Source: Aromatoleum toluclasticum ATCC 700605 (lineage in GTDB: Bacteria > Pseudomonadota > Gammaproteobacteria > Burkholderiales > Rhodocyclaceae). From it: a stretch of 64,000 nt of DNA. The stretch spans positions 340,045 to 404,044 of the forward strand of contig NZ_KB899494.1 of the NCBI RefSeq assembly GCF_000378245.1. Reading direction: 5' to 3'. How positions within the stretch are numbered: position 1 is the first letter of the stretch; each line of letters begins with the position of its first letter. The position numbers and the translations under genes are program-made. Positions 26,941 through 36,128 of this stretch are shown here, in pieces. A model generated the notes under the pieces. It was not told the DNA's origin. It was given only the letters and a program-made list of their open reading frames with translations, and searched no databases.

Positions 26941-29181
26941 ATGAGCAATTACTCCGCCTTCTTCACCGGTCAGAAAGATGCCGCCGCGCCGGCTGTGCCG
27001 GCCGCAGCGGCGCGGCCGCGCTACCGCATCCTGTTCGTCGACGACGAACCGGCCATCCTGAAGGCGCTGACCCGCATCTTTCGCGCCGAGTCATACGAGA
27101 TCCTGAACGCCGGCAGCGGCGCCGAGGCGCTCGCGCGGCTCAAGGAAGCGCCGGTGCAGGTCATCATCAGCGATTACATGATGCCGGGCATGAATGGCGC
27201 GGACCTGCTCAAGCAGGTCAAGAACCTGTACCCGGAGACCATCCGCATCATGCTCACCGGCCATGCCGATACCGGTGCGGTGATGGGCGCGATCAACGAT
27301 GGCGCGGTGTACAAGTTCATCCTCAAGCCGTGGAACGACGACGACCTGCGCGTCACCGTATCGCTCGCGCTCGAGCAGTTCGACCTGGTGCAGAAGAACC
27401 GCGCGCTGAGTCTGGAGAATGCGAAGAAGACGAAGGAGATCTCGGCGCTGTCGCGCATGGCGGTCTCCAACCGCAGCCAGCTCGGCACGATGCTGCACAA
27501 GAAGGGCTTGATCACCAGCGCGCAGTGGCAGGAACTCACCCGCCAGCAGGGTATCCAGAAGGAACCGCTGATCCGCCTGCTGCTCGACCGCGGCTGGGTG
27601 GCGGAGAAGACGCTGCGCAAGATCCTGCGCGAGGAGCTGCTGGTCGAAGAGGTGTCGCTCGGAGAATTCCGGGTGGATGCCGCGGTTGCGGAGCTGATCC
27701 CGCGCAGCTTCTGCCGCAAGCAGCTGATCATGCCGCTCAAGCTCGAGGGGCGGCGCCTGATGCTGGCCGTTGCCGATCCGATGGATGCCGGCCTGATCGA
27801 CGACATCCGCTTCACCGCCGGCCTCGACCTGAAGGTCGTGATGGCGGACGCGGCGGCGATCGAGGCGAAGATCGCCGAGGTGTACGGCGACGACGAGGGC
27901 GTCGATATCCGCGACCTCGAGACCATGATCGGCGTCGTCGATCCCTACGAGGGCATCGAGATCGTCATCGACGACGACGAGGCCGTGCCGCTCGACGAGT
28001 TGCTGGCATCGACCAACGAACCGCCTGCGATCCGGCTCGTCAACGCGATCCTGCTCGAGGCGATCCGGCTGGGCGCGTCCGACATTCACATCCAGCCCAG
28101 GACCAAGAGCGTCGTCGTGCGCCTGCGCATCGACGGCGTGCTGCAGGACAAGATCCAGATTCCGCACGCGCTGCACAGCCCGCTGGTGTCGCGGCTGAAG
28201 ATCATGGCCGAGCTCGACATCTCCGAGCGCCGCCGCCCGCAGGACGGGCGCATCACCGTGAAGTCGCCGCTGCGCATCGTCGACCTGCGCATCTCGACGC
28301 TGCCGACCATCAACGGCGAGAAGGTCGTGATGCGCATCCTCGACCGCAATTCTCAGGTCCTGAGCCTCGCCGGCCTCGGTTTCGGCGACGCCGGGCTGGC
28401 CAAGGTGCGGGTGATGGTCGACAAGCCGCAGGGGCTGCTGCTGGCGACCGGCCCCACCGGTAGCGGCAAGACCACCACGCTGTATTCGCTGCTGCAGGCC
28501 AACGCCTCGCCGGCGAAGAATTACATCACCATCGAGGATCCGGTCGAGTATTACCTCGACAATGCCGGACAGGTGCTGGTGCGCGAGAAGATCGGCCTCA
28601 CCTTCCCGGTTGTGTTGCGCTCCATCCTGCGCCAGGACCCCGATGTCGTGCTGATCGGCGAAATCCGCGATTACGAGACGGCCGAAGTCGCGTTCCACAC
28701 CGCATTGACCGGGCATCAGGTACTATCGACGTTGCATACGAACTCCGCGCTTGCAACGATCGCACGGCTGCTCGATCTCGGCCTCAAGCCCTTCATCGTC
28801 GCCAGTGCCCTCGAAGGCGTGATCGCCCAGCGCCTGGTGCGCCGGATCTGCCGCCAGTGCCGGCGCCAGGTCGAGGTCGACCGGACGCTCGCCGCGCGCC
28901 TCGGACCGCGTTTCGACTCGTTGCAGACGGCGTTCGTGGGGGAGGGCTGCGTCCAGTGTGGTGGCAGCGGCTATCACGGGCGGCTCGGGCTGTACGAGAT
29001 CCTGTTGCCGGACGAGAACATGCGAGACCTGATCACCCGCAGTGCCAGCATCCGTGAAATCACCTCCCACGCGCGCTCGACCGGTCACGAGTCGTTGTGG
29101 GATGACGCGCGGAAGAAGATCGCGCTCGGCGACACCACGCTCGAGGAGGCCCTGCGTGTCCTCGGCCCGGAGCCGGAATGA
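26941..29181 (+). CDS. Receiver domain fused to PilB/GspE-type secretion ATPase
   Basis: 746 residues. Residues 28-150 are a receiver domain (LFVDDEPAI, D78 in ISDYMMPGMNG, KPWNDDDL). Residues ~175-320 resemble the GspE/MshE N-terminal domain (QLGTMLHKKGLITSAQWQEL, PLIRLLLDRGWV, IPRSFCRKQLIMPLKLEG). Residues ~370-735 are the T2SS/T4P ATPase: Walker A GPTGSGKTT (504-512), Walker B region DPDVVLIGEIRD, His box STLHTNSA, and the C-terminal zinc tetracysteine (ICRQC and CVQC). All ATPase motifs are intact. These hexameric motors drive pilus assembly or type II secretion; the fused receiver implies phosphorylation control. No other pilus or secretion genes are in the window. Confidence 0.92.
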   Translation: MSNYSAFFTGQKDAAAPAVPAAAARPRYRILFVDDEPAILKALTRIFRAESYEILNAGSGAEALARLKEAPVQVIISDYMMPGMNGADLLKQVKNLYPETIRIMLTGHADTGAVMGAINDGAVYKFILKPWNDDDLRVTVSLALEQFDLVQKNRALSLENAKKTKEISALSRMAVSNRSQLGTMLHKKGLITSAQWQELTRQQGIQKEPLIRLLLDRGWVAEKTLRKILREELLVEEVSLGEFRVDAAVAELIPRSFCRKQLIMPLKLEGRRLMLAVADPMDAGLIDDIRFTAGLDLKVVMADAAAIEAKIAEVYGDDEGVDIRDLETMIGVVDPYEGIEIVIDDDEAVPLDELLASTNEPPAIRLVNAILLEAIRLGASDIHIQPRTKSVVVRLRIDGVLQDKIQIPHALHSPLVSRLKIMAELDISERRRPQDGRITVKSPLRIVDLRISTLPTINGEKVVMRILDRNSQVLSLAGLGFGDAGLAKVRVMVDKPQGLLLATGPTGSGKTTTLYSLLQANASPAKNYITIEDPVEYYLDNAGQVLVREKIGLTFPVVLRSILRQDPDVVLIGEIRDYETAEVAFHTALTGHQVLSTLHTNSALATIARLLDLGLKPFIVASALEGVIAQRLVRRICRQCRRQVEVDRTLAARLGPRFDSLQTAFVGEGCVQCGGSGYHGRLGLYEILLPDENMRDLITRSASIREITSHARSTGHESLWDDARKKIALGDTTLEEALRVLGPEPE

Positions 29182-30203
29182 ATCGTACAACGTCAGCGAC
29201 AGGAGCCTCCGGGATGGGAGAGGCCGTAGAGATGCAGGCCCTGATGACGGGCAACAAGGAATTCGACGAGCGCCTCGGGAGCCTGGTCGCAGGATTCGAG
29301 GCGCGGATTGCGGGATTGACGCGCGAGCTGGAGCGCGAGCGCGAGCTGATGGCCGAACTGGTTGCGCGCGTGGAGCGAACGCAGAGCCAGTTGCTGCAGT
29401 CCGAGAAGATGGCCGCGATCGGCCAGCTCGCAGCGGGCGTCGCGCACGAGATCAATAATCCGGTCGGTTTCGTGGGGTCGAACCTCGGCTCGCTCGGTTC
29501 CTACGTGGATCGCCTGTTCGGCCTCCTCGCGGCCTACGAGCAGCTCGAACAGGCGCTGCCGCCCGAGCATCCCGCGCGCGCCGCGATCGCGAAGGCGCGC
29601 GAGGCGGCCGAGCTCGACTACCTGCGCGAGGACATTCCCGACCTGCTGCGGGAGTCGGCCGACGGGCTGTCGCGCGTCAAGCACATCGTCAACGACCTCA
29701 AGGACTTCTCGCGTTCCGATGCGGGCGAATGGCAGGAGGCCGACCTCAATCGCGGTCTCGAGAGCACGCTCAACGTGGTGTGGAACGAGATCAAGTACAA
29801 GGCCCAGGTCGTGCGCGAGTTCGGCGAACTGCCCAATGTGCGCTGCATCCCGGCGCAGATCAACCAGGTCTTCATGAACCTGCTGGTCAATGCCGCGCAG
29901 GCGATCGATACGTCGGGAACGATCACGCTGCGCAGCGGCGCCAGCGACGAGCAGGTGTGGATCGAGATCATCGACACCGGCAAGGGCATGTCGCCCGACG
30001 TGCAGGCGCGCATCTTCGAACCCTTCTTCACGACCAAGCCGGTGGGCAAGGGGACCGGTCTCGGACTGTCGATCTCGTCCGACATCGTGAAGCGGCACAA
30101 GGGCGTGCTCGAAGTGCACAGCCAGCCGGGCGCGGGCACGCGTTTTCGCATTGTGCTGCCGCTGCGCACGGCTGACGCGGAACAGCAGCCTGCCGGGACA
30201 TGA
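29178..30203 (+). CDS. Cytoplasmic histidine kinase, coiled-coil N terminus
   Basis: 341 residues. About 75 residues of mostly coiled coil (FEARIAGLTRELERERELM) precede [16 protein letters not shown], and the HATPase has DTGKGM and [10 protein letters not shown]. No recognisable sensor or membrane domain is present, so input may come by protein contact. The start overlaps the stop of the REC-PilB-like gene by ATGA, which makes that receiver the most obvious substrate by position. The 3' end is followed by a strong hairpin before the next gene. Confidence 0.88.
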   Translation: MNRTTSATGASGMGEAVEMQALMTGNKEFDERLGSLVAGFEARIAGLTRELERERELMAELVARVERTQSQLLQSEKMAAIGQLAAGVAHEINNPVGFVGSNLGSLGSYVDRLFGLLAAYEQLEQALPPEHPARAAIAKAREAAELDYLREDIPDLLRESADGLSRVKHIVNDLKDFSRSDAGEWQEADLNRGLESTLNVVWNEIKYKAQVVREFGELPNVRCIPAQINQVFMNLLVNAAQAIDTSGTITLRSGASDEQVWIEIIDTGKGMSPDVQARIFEPFFTTKPVGKGTGLGLSISSDIVKRHKGVLEVHSQPGAGTRFRIVLPLRTADAEQQPAGT

Positions 30204-30235
30204 GCGCCCCCGCCCGTCCGCCCGGAGGGGGCGCT
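30203..30235 (+). promoter_or_regulatory. Intergenic hairpin inside operon A
   Basis: Perfect nine-base arms AGCGCCCCC (30203-30211) and GGGGGCGCT (30227-30235) begin at the stop codon of the kinase gene. There is no T-run. It may partially terminate or protect the upstream mRNA. Together with the good ribosome site at 30270-30275 (AGGAGG), it argues that the next gene starts at GTG 30284 rather than at the overlapping ATG 30200. Confidence 0.5.
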
Positions 30236-30283
30236 AATCTTCCTCCCGGGGAGGATGTCGTCCCGCGACAGGAGGGTATTCCG

Positions 30284-32407
30284 GTGAGCGCCCCGACCGT
30301 ACGCCACCCCGACGACGACCTCTTCCGCACCCTGGTCACACAGTCGCGGCGCGGCATCATCGTCACCGACCCGGACGAGATCATCCTTTTCGCCAATCCG
30401 GCGGCGGAGCAGATTACCGGGTACAAGGCTGAAGAATTGATCGGCAGCACGCCCGAGATCCTGAAATCCGGGCAGACCTCCGCCGAGGTCTATCGTGACC
30501 TCAAGCGGGCACTCGACGCCGACCAGATATGGCATGGCGAGTTCGTCAATCGGCGAAGGAACGGCGAGCTGTATCTCGAGGCGCGGACCATTTCGGCAAT
30601 CCGCGACGAGACGGGCGCAGTGCGTTACTACGTCTCCATCAGCGAGGATCTCGCCGAGCGGCAACGCTACGAGCGGCGCATCGAGCATCTGGCGACATTC
30701 GATCCCTTGACCGGCCTCGCCAATCGCGCCGCGTTCATGCGTGCACTGTCGGCGGAACTGGAGCTGGCGCGGCGCGACAGGCAGGAGCTGGTGCTGCTCA
30801 ACGTCGATCTCGACGATTTTGGCGCGGTGAACGACCGCCTGGGTGCGGACCATTCGGACCGCGTGCTCACGGAAATGGGCGCGCGCCTGCGCGACACCCT
30901 GCGGCATGTCGATCTGGTCGCGCGGCTGAGCGGGGACAATTTCGCCGTGCTGCTCGGGAAGTCCGCGCCGGGCACGGAGCCGGACAGTCGCGAGATCGCC
31001 GACCGCCTGCTCGGGACCATCGCCCGGCCCTTCACGATTGGCGACAGCGCGGTCGAGCTCTCCGCATCAGTGGGCATTGCCGGCTACCCCGCCGATGCCG
31101 GCTCTGCCGACGAACTGCTCGGCTGCGCGCGCAGCGCGACGCACGACGCCAAGGCGCACGGGGGTAATCGGGCGTGCCGTTTCGACATCGGCATGGCCGA
31201 ACGCAACAGCGAACTGCGTCGCCTGCGCGAAGAGTTGACGCATGTCGCGGAACGCGGCGAGCTGGTGTTGCATTTCCAGCCGCAGGTGAGCTTGCATTCC
31301 GGGCACATCGTCGGCGTCGAAGCGCTGGTGCGCTGGAGCCACCCCGAGAGGGGCCTGATGTTGCCGGCCGCCTTCATCCCCCTCGCCGAGGAGTGCGGCA
31401 GCATCGTCGCGATCGATGCCTGGGTGCTGCGCGAAGCGTGCCGGCAAATGAGCGCCTGGCGGGAGGCCGGACTCCCTCCGATCCGGATGGCGGTCAATTT
31501 CTCGGCGCGCCAGTTCCGGCAGCGCGCGCTACGCGAGATGGTTGCCGAGGCGCTCGCTGCACAGGATGCCGATCCTCGCTGTCTCGAGATAGAAATCACC
31601 GAGGGCGCGATGATGCAGGACATGACGGCCGCGATCCGCATCACCGCGCAGTTGAAGGAACTCGGCGTGCGCCTGTCGCTGGACGATTTCGGCACCGGTT
31701 ATTCTTCCCTCGCCTACCTGTCGCGCTTCCCGATCGATGTGGTGAAGATCGACCAGTCCTTCGTCCGCGACATCGTCACCAATCCGGCCAATGCCGCCAT
31801 CGTCCAGGCGACCATCGCGATGTCGCAGAAGCTCGGCAAGCTGGTGATCGCCGAAGGGGTCGAGACCGAGGAGCAGCTGCAGTACCTGCGGCGCAGTGAA
31901 TGCGACGAGGTGCAAGGCTTCCTCTTTTCGCCAGCGGTTCCCGCCGACGAGGTCGCGCGCATGCTGCGCGAGGGGGCGCGGCTCGATGTCGCAGGGCTCC
32001 GCGAGGCGCAGGCGCGCGAGACCATCCTGCTGGTCGACGACGAGCCGAGCATTCTCTCGGCCTTGCGCCGCACGCTGCGCCGCGAGGGTTACGACATCCT
32101 CGTCGCGGGCAGCGCAGAGGAGGGCTTCTCGGTGCTGGCGAAACAACCCGTGCAGGTGATCGTTTCCGACCAGCGCATGCCGGGAATGAGCGGAACGGAG
32201 TTCCTGTCGCGGGTCAAGATCCTGTATCCCAGGACGGTGCGCATGGTGCTGTCGGGCTATTCGGAGATTTCGGCGGTGACCGACGCGATCAACCGTGGGG
32301 CGATCTACCGCTTCCTCAGCAAGCCCTGGGACGACGAACAGCTCAAGGACGAGATTCGCGGGGCGCTGCGCGAATGGCGCGAGCTGTATGGTCGGGGGGC
32401 GGCGTGA
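30284..32407 (+). CDS. PAS - degenerate GGDEF - EAL - receiver protein (c-di-GMP phosphodiesterase)
   Basis: 707 residues from GTG 30284, which has AGGAGG eight bases upstream; an in-frame ATG at 30200 would add 28 low-complexity residues across a hairpin. Order: PAS, GGDEF domain with SGDNF (216-220) in place of GGDEF but an intact RxxD I-site (RHVD), EAL with E346 in VEALVRW, DDFGTGYSS, KIDQSF and EGVET, then a C-terminal receiver (LLVDDEPS, SDQRMPGMSG, KPWDD). Cyclase activity is unlikely; phosphodiesterase activity is likely, possibly gated by c-di-GMP or GTP binding to the dead domain and by phosphorylation. It is last in operon A, and converges with a kinase gene 14 bp away. Confidence 0.88.
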   Translation: MSAPTVRHPDDDLFRTLVTQSRRGIIVTDPDEIILFANPAAEQITGYKAEELIGSTPEILKSGQTSAEVYRDLKRALDADQIWHGEFVNRRRNGELYLEARTISAIRDETGAVRYYVSISEDLAERQRYERRIEHLATFDPLTGLANRAAFMRALSAELELARRDRQELVLLNVDLDDFGAVNDRLGADHSDRVLTEMGARLRDTLRHVDLVARLSGDNFAVLLGKSAPGTEPDSREIADRLLGTIARPFTIGDSAVELSASVGIAGYPADAGSADELLGCARSATHDAKAHGGNRACRFDIGMAERNSELRRLREELTHVAERGELVLHFQPQVSLHSGHIVGVEALVRWSHPERGLMLPAAFIPLAEECGSIVAIDAWVLREACRQMSAWREAGLPPIRMAVNFSARQFRQRALREMVAEALAAQDADPRCLEIEITEGAMMQDMTAAIRITAQLKELGVRLSLDDFGTGYSSLAYLSRFPIDVVKIDQSFVRDIVTNPANAAIVQATIAMSQKLGKLVIAEGVETEEQLQYLRRSECDEVQGFLFSPAVPADEVARMLREGARLDVAGLREAQARETILLVDDEPSILSALRRTLRREGYDILVAGSAEEGFSVLAKQPVQVIVSDQRMPGMSGTEFLSRVKILYPRTVRMVLSGYSEISAVTDAINRGAIYRFLSKPWDDEQLKDEIRGALREWRELYGRGAA

Positions 32408-32421
32408 GCGCCGCGGCCTGT

Positions 32422-34479
32422 TCAGTCCTCGACACTCGCCGAGCCTTTGATCGGTAGCCACACGCGCACCGCGGTGCCACGTCCGGGGGCGCTATCGACC
32501 TCGAAGCGGCCGTCGTGCCGGCGAACGATACTGTAGCTGACCGACAGGCCCAGGCCGGTGCCCTCACCGACCGGTTTGGTCGTGAAGAAGGGGTCGAACA
32601 TGCGCTGCCGCTCGTGCGCCTCCATGCCGCGTCCCGTATCCCGGATCTCGATGCACACTTCGTCGCCGGACTGGCGCGTGCTGACGGTGATCGTGCCGCG
32701 GTGCCCGATCGCATGGACCGCGTTGAGCAGCAGGTTGACGAATACCTGATGGATCTGTCCGGCATGGCAGCGCACTGCCGGCAGCGGGGCGTAGTCGCGC
32801 ACGACATCGGCCTTGTCGGCGATCGTCGCGTGCATGACGTTGAGGGTGCTCTCGAGCCCCTGCACGAGGTCCGCCTCGGCCGGCTCCCTGCCGTCGTCGA
32901 CGCGCGAGAAGTCCTTCAGGTCGGCAACGATGCGGGCAATCCGCCGCAGCCCGTCGCGGCTCTCGGCAATCAGCGTGTGCAGGTCGTTGCGCACGAAGTC
33001 CAGATCCGCATCGTCGTGCAGTCGCGTCGCCGCGCCGCGCAGGTCGCCGTCGGATTGGCGGTGAATCAGCGTTTCGTAGCCGTCGATCAGCGTGAAGATG
33101 TCCTGCAGATATTTCTCGAAAGCGCCGATGTCGGACTGGATGAAGGCGATCGGATTGTTGATCTCGTGCGCGACGCCGGCGGCAAGCTGTCCCAGGCCGG
33201 CGAGCTTCTCTGCCTGCAGCAGCTGCCCCTGGGCCTCGCCCAGGCGCACGTTCGTTGCCTGCAGTTCGGTGATGGTGTCGCGCAACAGGCGATCCTGCTC
33301 GAGACGCTCGGTGATGTCGTGGAACACGACGACGCAGCCGAACGATTTTTCCGCGTCGCGCAGCGGCGCGCTGGTGTACTCGACCGGCAGGCTGCTCCCG
33401 TCCTTGCGGAAGAAGACCTCGCCGACGCGCGTGCTGACCCGGCCGGTACGGCGCGTCTCGGCGATCGGGCAATCCGCCAGCGCATACGGCCGGCCGTCGG
33501 CGTGGTGATGGTGGAACAGCGCATGCGCGGGCAGGCCCAGTACCTCGTGCTCCGCGTAGCCGAGCATCGCGAGGCCGGCAGGGTTGGAGAACATGATCCG
33601 TCCCTCGGCGTCGACGCCGTAGAGGCCTTCGGCGAGCGACTCCAGGATGGTTTGCTGGCGGCGCATCAGGACGGTGATGGACTCATGGCTGTCGTTGAGA
33701 TGCGCGGCGGTGCGTTTGATCGCATCCGCGATCCGCGCGACCTCGGTTTCGCCCGGACGATGCGGCATCCCGACCGCCCCCGCCCCTGCGGCCACCTGAT
33801 CGAGCGCGTTCTCGACCATGACGATGCGGCGCATGACGTAGCGCAACAGTCCGATTGCGAAGCCGCCGAGGAGCACCATGCCGGCGGCGAGCAGCGAGCC
33901 GACCGCAACGATCGAGTGATGTCGCGAGATTTGCAGCTCCTGACGTGCCAGGCCGATGTGGTGCTCCTGCAGTGTCGCGAGCTCGCTCAGATTGCGGAAC
34001 AGCACGGGCTGCAGCCCGGCCCAGTCGATGCGGAGCAGCCGTGCCAGGTCATCTCCATTGTTGTTGCGGCTGGCCGTTTCGGCCCGTTCGAGGAAATGCC
34101 ACAGCGCAGGCAGCTCGTTCTCGAGGTCCGCGATCAGGCGTGCTTCTTCCGTGCCCCGCACCCAGCTCAGGTGTTCACGCTTGAAGGTTTCCCAGCCGGA
34201 ACGGATCCGTGCGCCTTCCACGGCCAGGCGTTCGGGCTCTTCGACAGCCGATTCGGTCCCCAGAAGCTCGGCCTGCAAGCGTGTCTGCACGGACAGCAGG
34301 TGGCGTTCGACCTCGCGCAGCGCGGTGGCTGGTGCCAGTTCATGATCGAAGATCCGCTGCTCCGCGCGATCGGTGTGCTGCTGCGAAAACACGAAGACCA
34401 GCGACAGGGCAAGCATCACGAAGCCGGTGAGCAGCACTTGAAGCGCGAGGTAGCGGCGGATGCTCAGCCCTCGGGGCAT
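32422..34479 (-). CDS. Membrane sensor histidine kinase (four-helix-type sensor, HAMP, PAS)
   Basis: 685 residues. TM1 is about 9-31. A helical periplasmic domain of about 150 residues is followed by TM2 (SLLAAGMVLLGGFAIGLL), HAMP, PAS (about 285-395), a coil, and the kinase core [16 protein letters not shown] with DTGRGM and GEGTGLGLSV. It is the only inverted gene of the island and the only classical transmembrane two-component kinase in it besides the MCP. It lacks its own receiver, so it may feed receivers encoded in operons A or B. The start codon is followed by MPRGLSIRRYLALQ, a good inner-membrane anchor. Confidence 0.88.
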   Translation of the reverse strand: MPRGLSIRRYLALQVLLTGFVMLALSLVFVFSQQHTDRAEQRIFDHELAPATALREVERHLLSVQTRLQAELLGTESAVEEPERLAVEGARIRSGWETFKREHLSWVRGTEEARLIADLENELPALWHFLERAETASRNNNGDDLARLLRIDWAGLQPVLFRNLSELATLQEHHIGLARQELQISRHHSIVAVGSLLAAGMVLLGGFAIGLLRYVMRRIVMVENALDQVAAGAGAVGMPHRPGETEVARIADAIKRTAAHLNDSHESITVLMRRQQTILESLAEGLYGVDAEGRIMFSNPAGLAMLGYAEHEVLGLPAHALFHHHHADGRPYALADCPIAETRRTGRVSTRVGEVFFRKDGSSLPVEYTSAPLRDAEKSFGCVVVFHDITERLEQDRLLRDTITELQATNVRLGEAQGQLLQAEKLAGLGQLAAGVAHEINNPIAFIQSDIGAFEKYLQDIFTLIDGYETLIHRQSDGDLRGAATRLHDDADLDFVRNDLHTLIAESRDGLRRIARIVADLKDFSRVDDGREPAEADLVQGLESTLNVMHATIADKADVVRDYAPLPAVRCHAGQIHQVFVNLLLNAVHAIGHRGTITVSTRQSGDEVCIEIRDTGRGMEAHERQRMFDPFFTTKPVGEGTGLGLSVSYSIVRRHDGRFEVDSAPGRGTAVRVWLPIKGSASVED

Positions 34480-34790
34480 GTCGGGTCCATCGGGGCGTAA
34501 AGAGCTTCGTATTTTAATTCACGGGCACTGCGTTGCCAGCAATTGTTGCACGCAGGGCAATCGCACCGATGCAGTCGGCCGTCGTCCCCAGGATCCACGC
34601 GGCGAGCTCGCCGGCGCCCGGAGCGCGCATGATCCTGCATCGACCCCGGGCGCGCCGGCCTTTACGATGCGGCGATGCGGGATGTAACCTCTTTCGTGCC
34701 AATGACGCTCAAATGCGATGACCGGGGAGCCGCCGTCCCATCCGGTTCCTGATCGTTCGGCGGTTAAAACATATCGATGCGGGATCAGGA
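34480..34790. other. 311-bp intergenic gap, no gene recognised
   Basis: This is the divergent region between the membrane kinase gene and operon B. It is GC-rich in the middle, with AT-richer patches near each end (TATTTTAATTC at about 34511 and GGTTAAAACATATC at about 34764) that probably hold the two promoters. No convincing -35/-10 pair, repeat or RNA gene was found. Confidence 0.5.
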
Positions 34791-36128
34791 ATGCCGGAAG
34801 ACAACATCGTCACGATGGATCAGTTGCGAATCGGACTCTACGTCGTGCTCGATCTCAGCTGGTTTCAACATCCCTTCGCCTTCAGCCAGTTCAAGATCAA
34901 ATCCGAGGATCAGATCCGGGACATCCGGAACCTCGGGCTGAAGACGGTACGCTACAACCCGGCGCTGAGCGATATGCCCGCAGGGCAACAGCCTGCGGGC
35001 GTGGCGCCGGTGACGGCGTCGCGCACCGCCCCCGAACCGGGGGCAGAGGTGGCCGGCACCGGGGCGGCAGCCGCTCCCGTGCCGGAATCGAACCCGGAAA
35101 TCCAGCCGGCGCTCGCGGCCAAGCGCGCGCTGGTGGAGCGGATCCGGACGCAGCGTGAGGCGGCCGCGCGCGTCGAGACCGCGTTCGTGAATGCCGCGAG
35201 GGCGATTCGCGACATCGAGCGGAATCTGTATTCGAATCCCAGGGAAACGGTGCAGCAGGCAACGCACCTGGTGACCCAGATCTCCGATTCGATCCTGTGT
35301 GCGCCTGATCTGGCCATTCACGTGATGGGCGATCGCACCGGCGACGAGGAGCTGTATTTTCACTCGCTGAACGTGGCGATGCTGTCGATGATGATCGCCC
35401 GCGATATCGGAGTGCCCCAGGAGGTTTTCGGGGCTCTTGGCATGGGGGCGCTGCTTCACGACATCGGACGCAAGGAGGTTCCCGACAAGATCTTGCTCAA
35501 GGCCGAACCGCTGACCCAGGCGGAGCGCAATCTCTACCAGATGCACTGCCGGTTCGGTGTGGAAATCGGCCGCCGTCTGCAGCTGTCCGCGCCCGTGCTT
35601 GACATCATCCAGGACCACCACGAGATGTTCGACGGCACCGGCTATCCGGCCGGCCTCAAAGGGGATGCGATCGGCATCATGTCGCGCATAGTTGCAGTTG
35701 CGAACTACTATGATGAGCTCTGCAACCCGGTGGATGTTGCGAGCGCGCTGACGCCGCATGACGCACTTTCGACGATGTTCGCGAAGTTGCGCAGCAAGTT
35801 CGATCCGCGCATGCTGCAGGCATTCATCCGTTGCCTCGGCGTCTATCCTCCCGGGACGATCGTGCAACTCTCGAACGGTCCGATTGCAATGGTGGCGACG
35901 GTGAATACCGCCAAGCCGATGAAGCCCGTAATCGTCATCTATGACGAAAATATTCCGAAGGAGGAGTCGATCCTGGTCGATCTGGCAAGGGAGCAGGACC
36001 TGAATATCGCAAAGGCGATCCGTCCCGCCCAGGTTCCTGTCGAGATCTATAACTACCTGAGCCCCCGCAAGCGTGTCAGCTATTATTTCGATGCAGGAAA
36101 ATCCGGACAGGAGCCGGTAGCCCGATGA
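34791..36128 (+). CDS. HD-GYP c-di-GMP phosphodiesterase with DUF3391 N terminus
   Basis: 445 residues. The N-terminal ~70 residues (QLRIGLYVVLDLSWFQHPF, FKIKSEDQIRDIRNLGLKTV) are a DUF3391 domain. An alanine/proline-rich linker follows, then the HD-GYP domain with H223-D224 in LLHDIGRKEVPDKI, DHHEMFDGTGYP and ANYYDEL. All metal ligands typical of active HD-GYP proteins appear present. It has no receiver domain. It is first in operon B and its stop overlaps the next start by ATGA. Regulation is likely through the linked PAS kinase or the DUF3391 domain. Confidence 0.9.
   Translation: MPEDNIVTMDQLRIGLYVVLDLSWFQHPFAFSQFKIKSEDQIRDIRNLGLKTVRYNPALSDMPAGQQPAGVAPVTASRTAPEPGAEVAGTGAAAAPVPESNPEIQPALAAKRALVERIRTQREAAARVETAFVNAARAIRDIERNLYSNPRETVQQATHLVTQISDSILCAPDLAIHVMGDRTGDEELYFHSLNVAMLSMMIARDIGVPQEVFGALGMGALLHDIGRKEVPDKILLKAEPLTQAERNLYQMHCRFGVEIGRRLQLSAPVLDIIQDHHEMFDGTGYPAGLKGDAIGIMSRIVAVANYYDELCNPVDVASALTPHDALSTMFAKLRSKFDPRMLQAFIRCLGVYPPGTIVQLSNGPIAMVATVNTAKPMKPVIVIYDENIPKEESILVDLAREQDLNIAKAIRPAQVPVEIYNYLSPRKRVSYYFDAGKSGQEPVAR

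Noticed and set aside
27091..28716. 541-codon open frame opposite the REC-PilB-like ATPase
   Set aside because: Antisense to intact Walker motifs; no domain in the product.
26941..29181. A type II secretion or type IV pilus gene cluster
   Set aside because: Only the ATPase is present; no PilC, pilin, prepilin peptidase, secretin or alignment genes are in the window.
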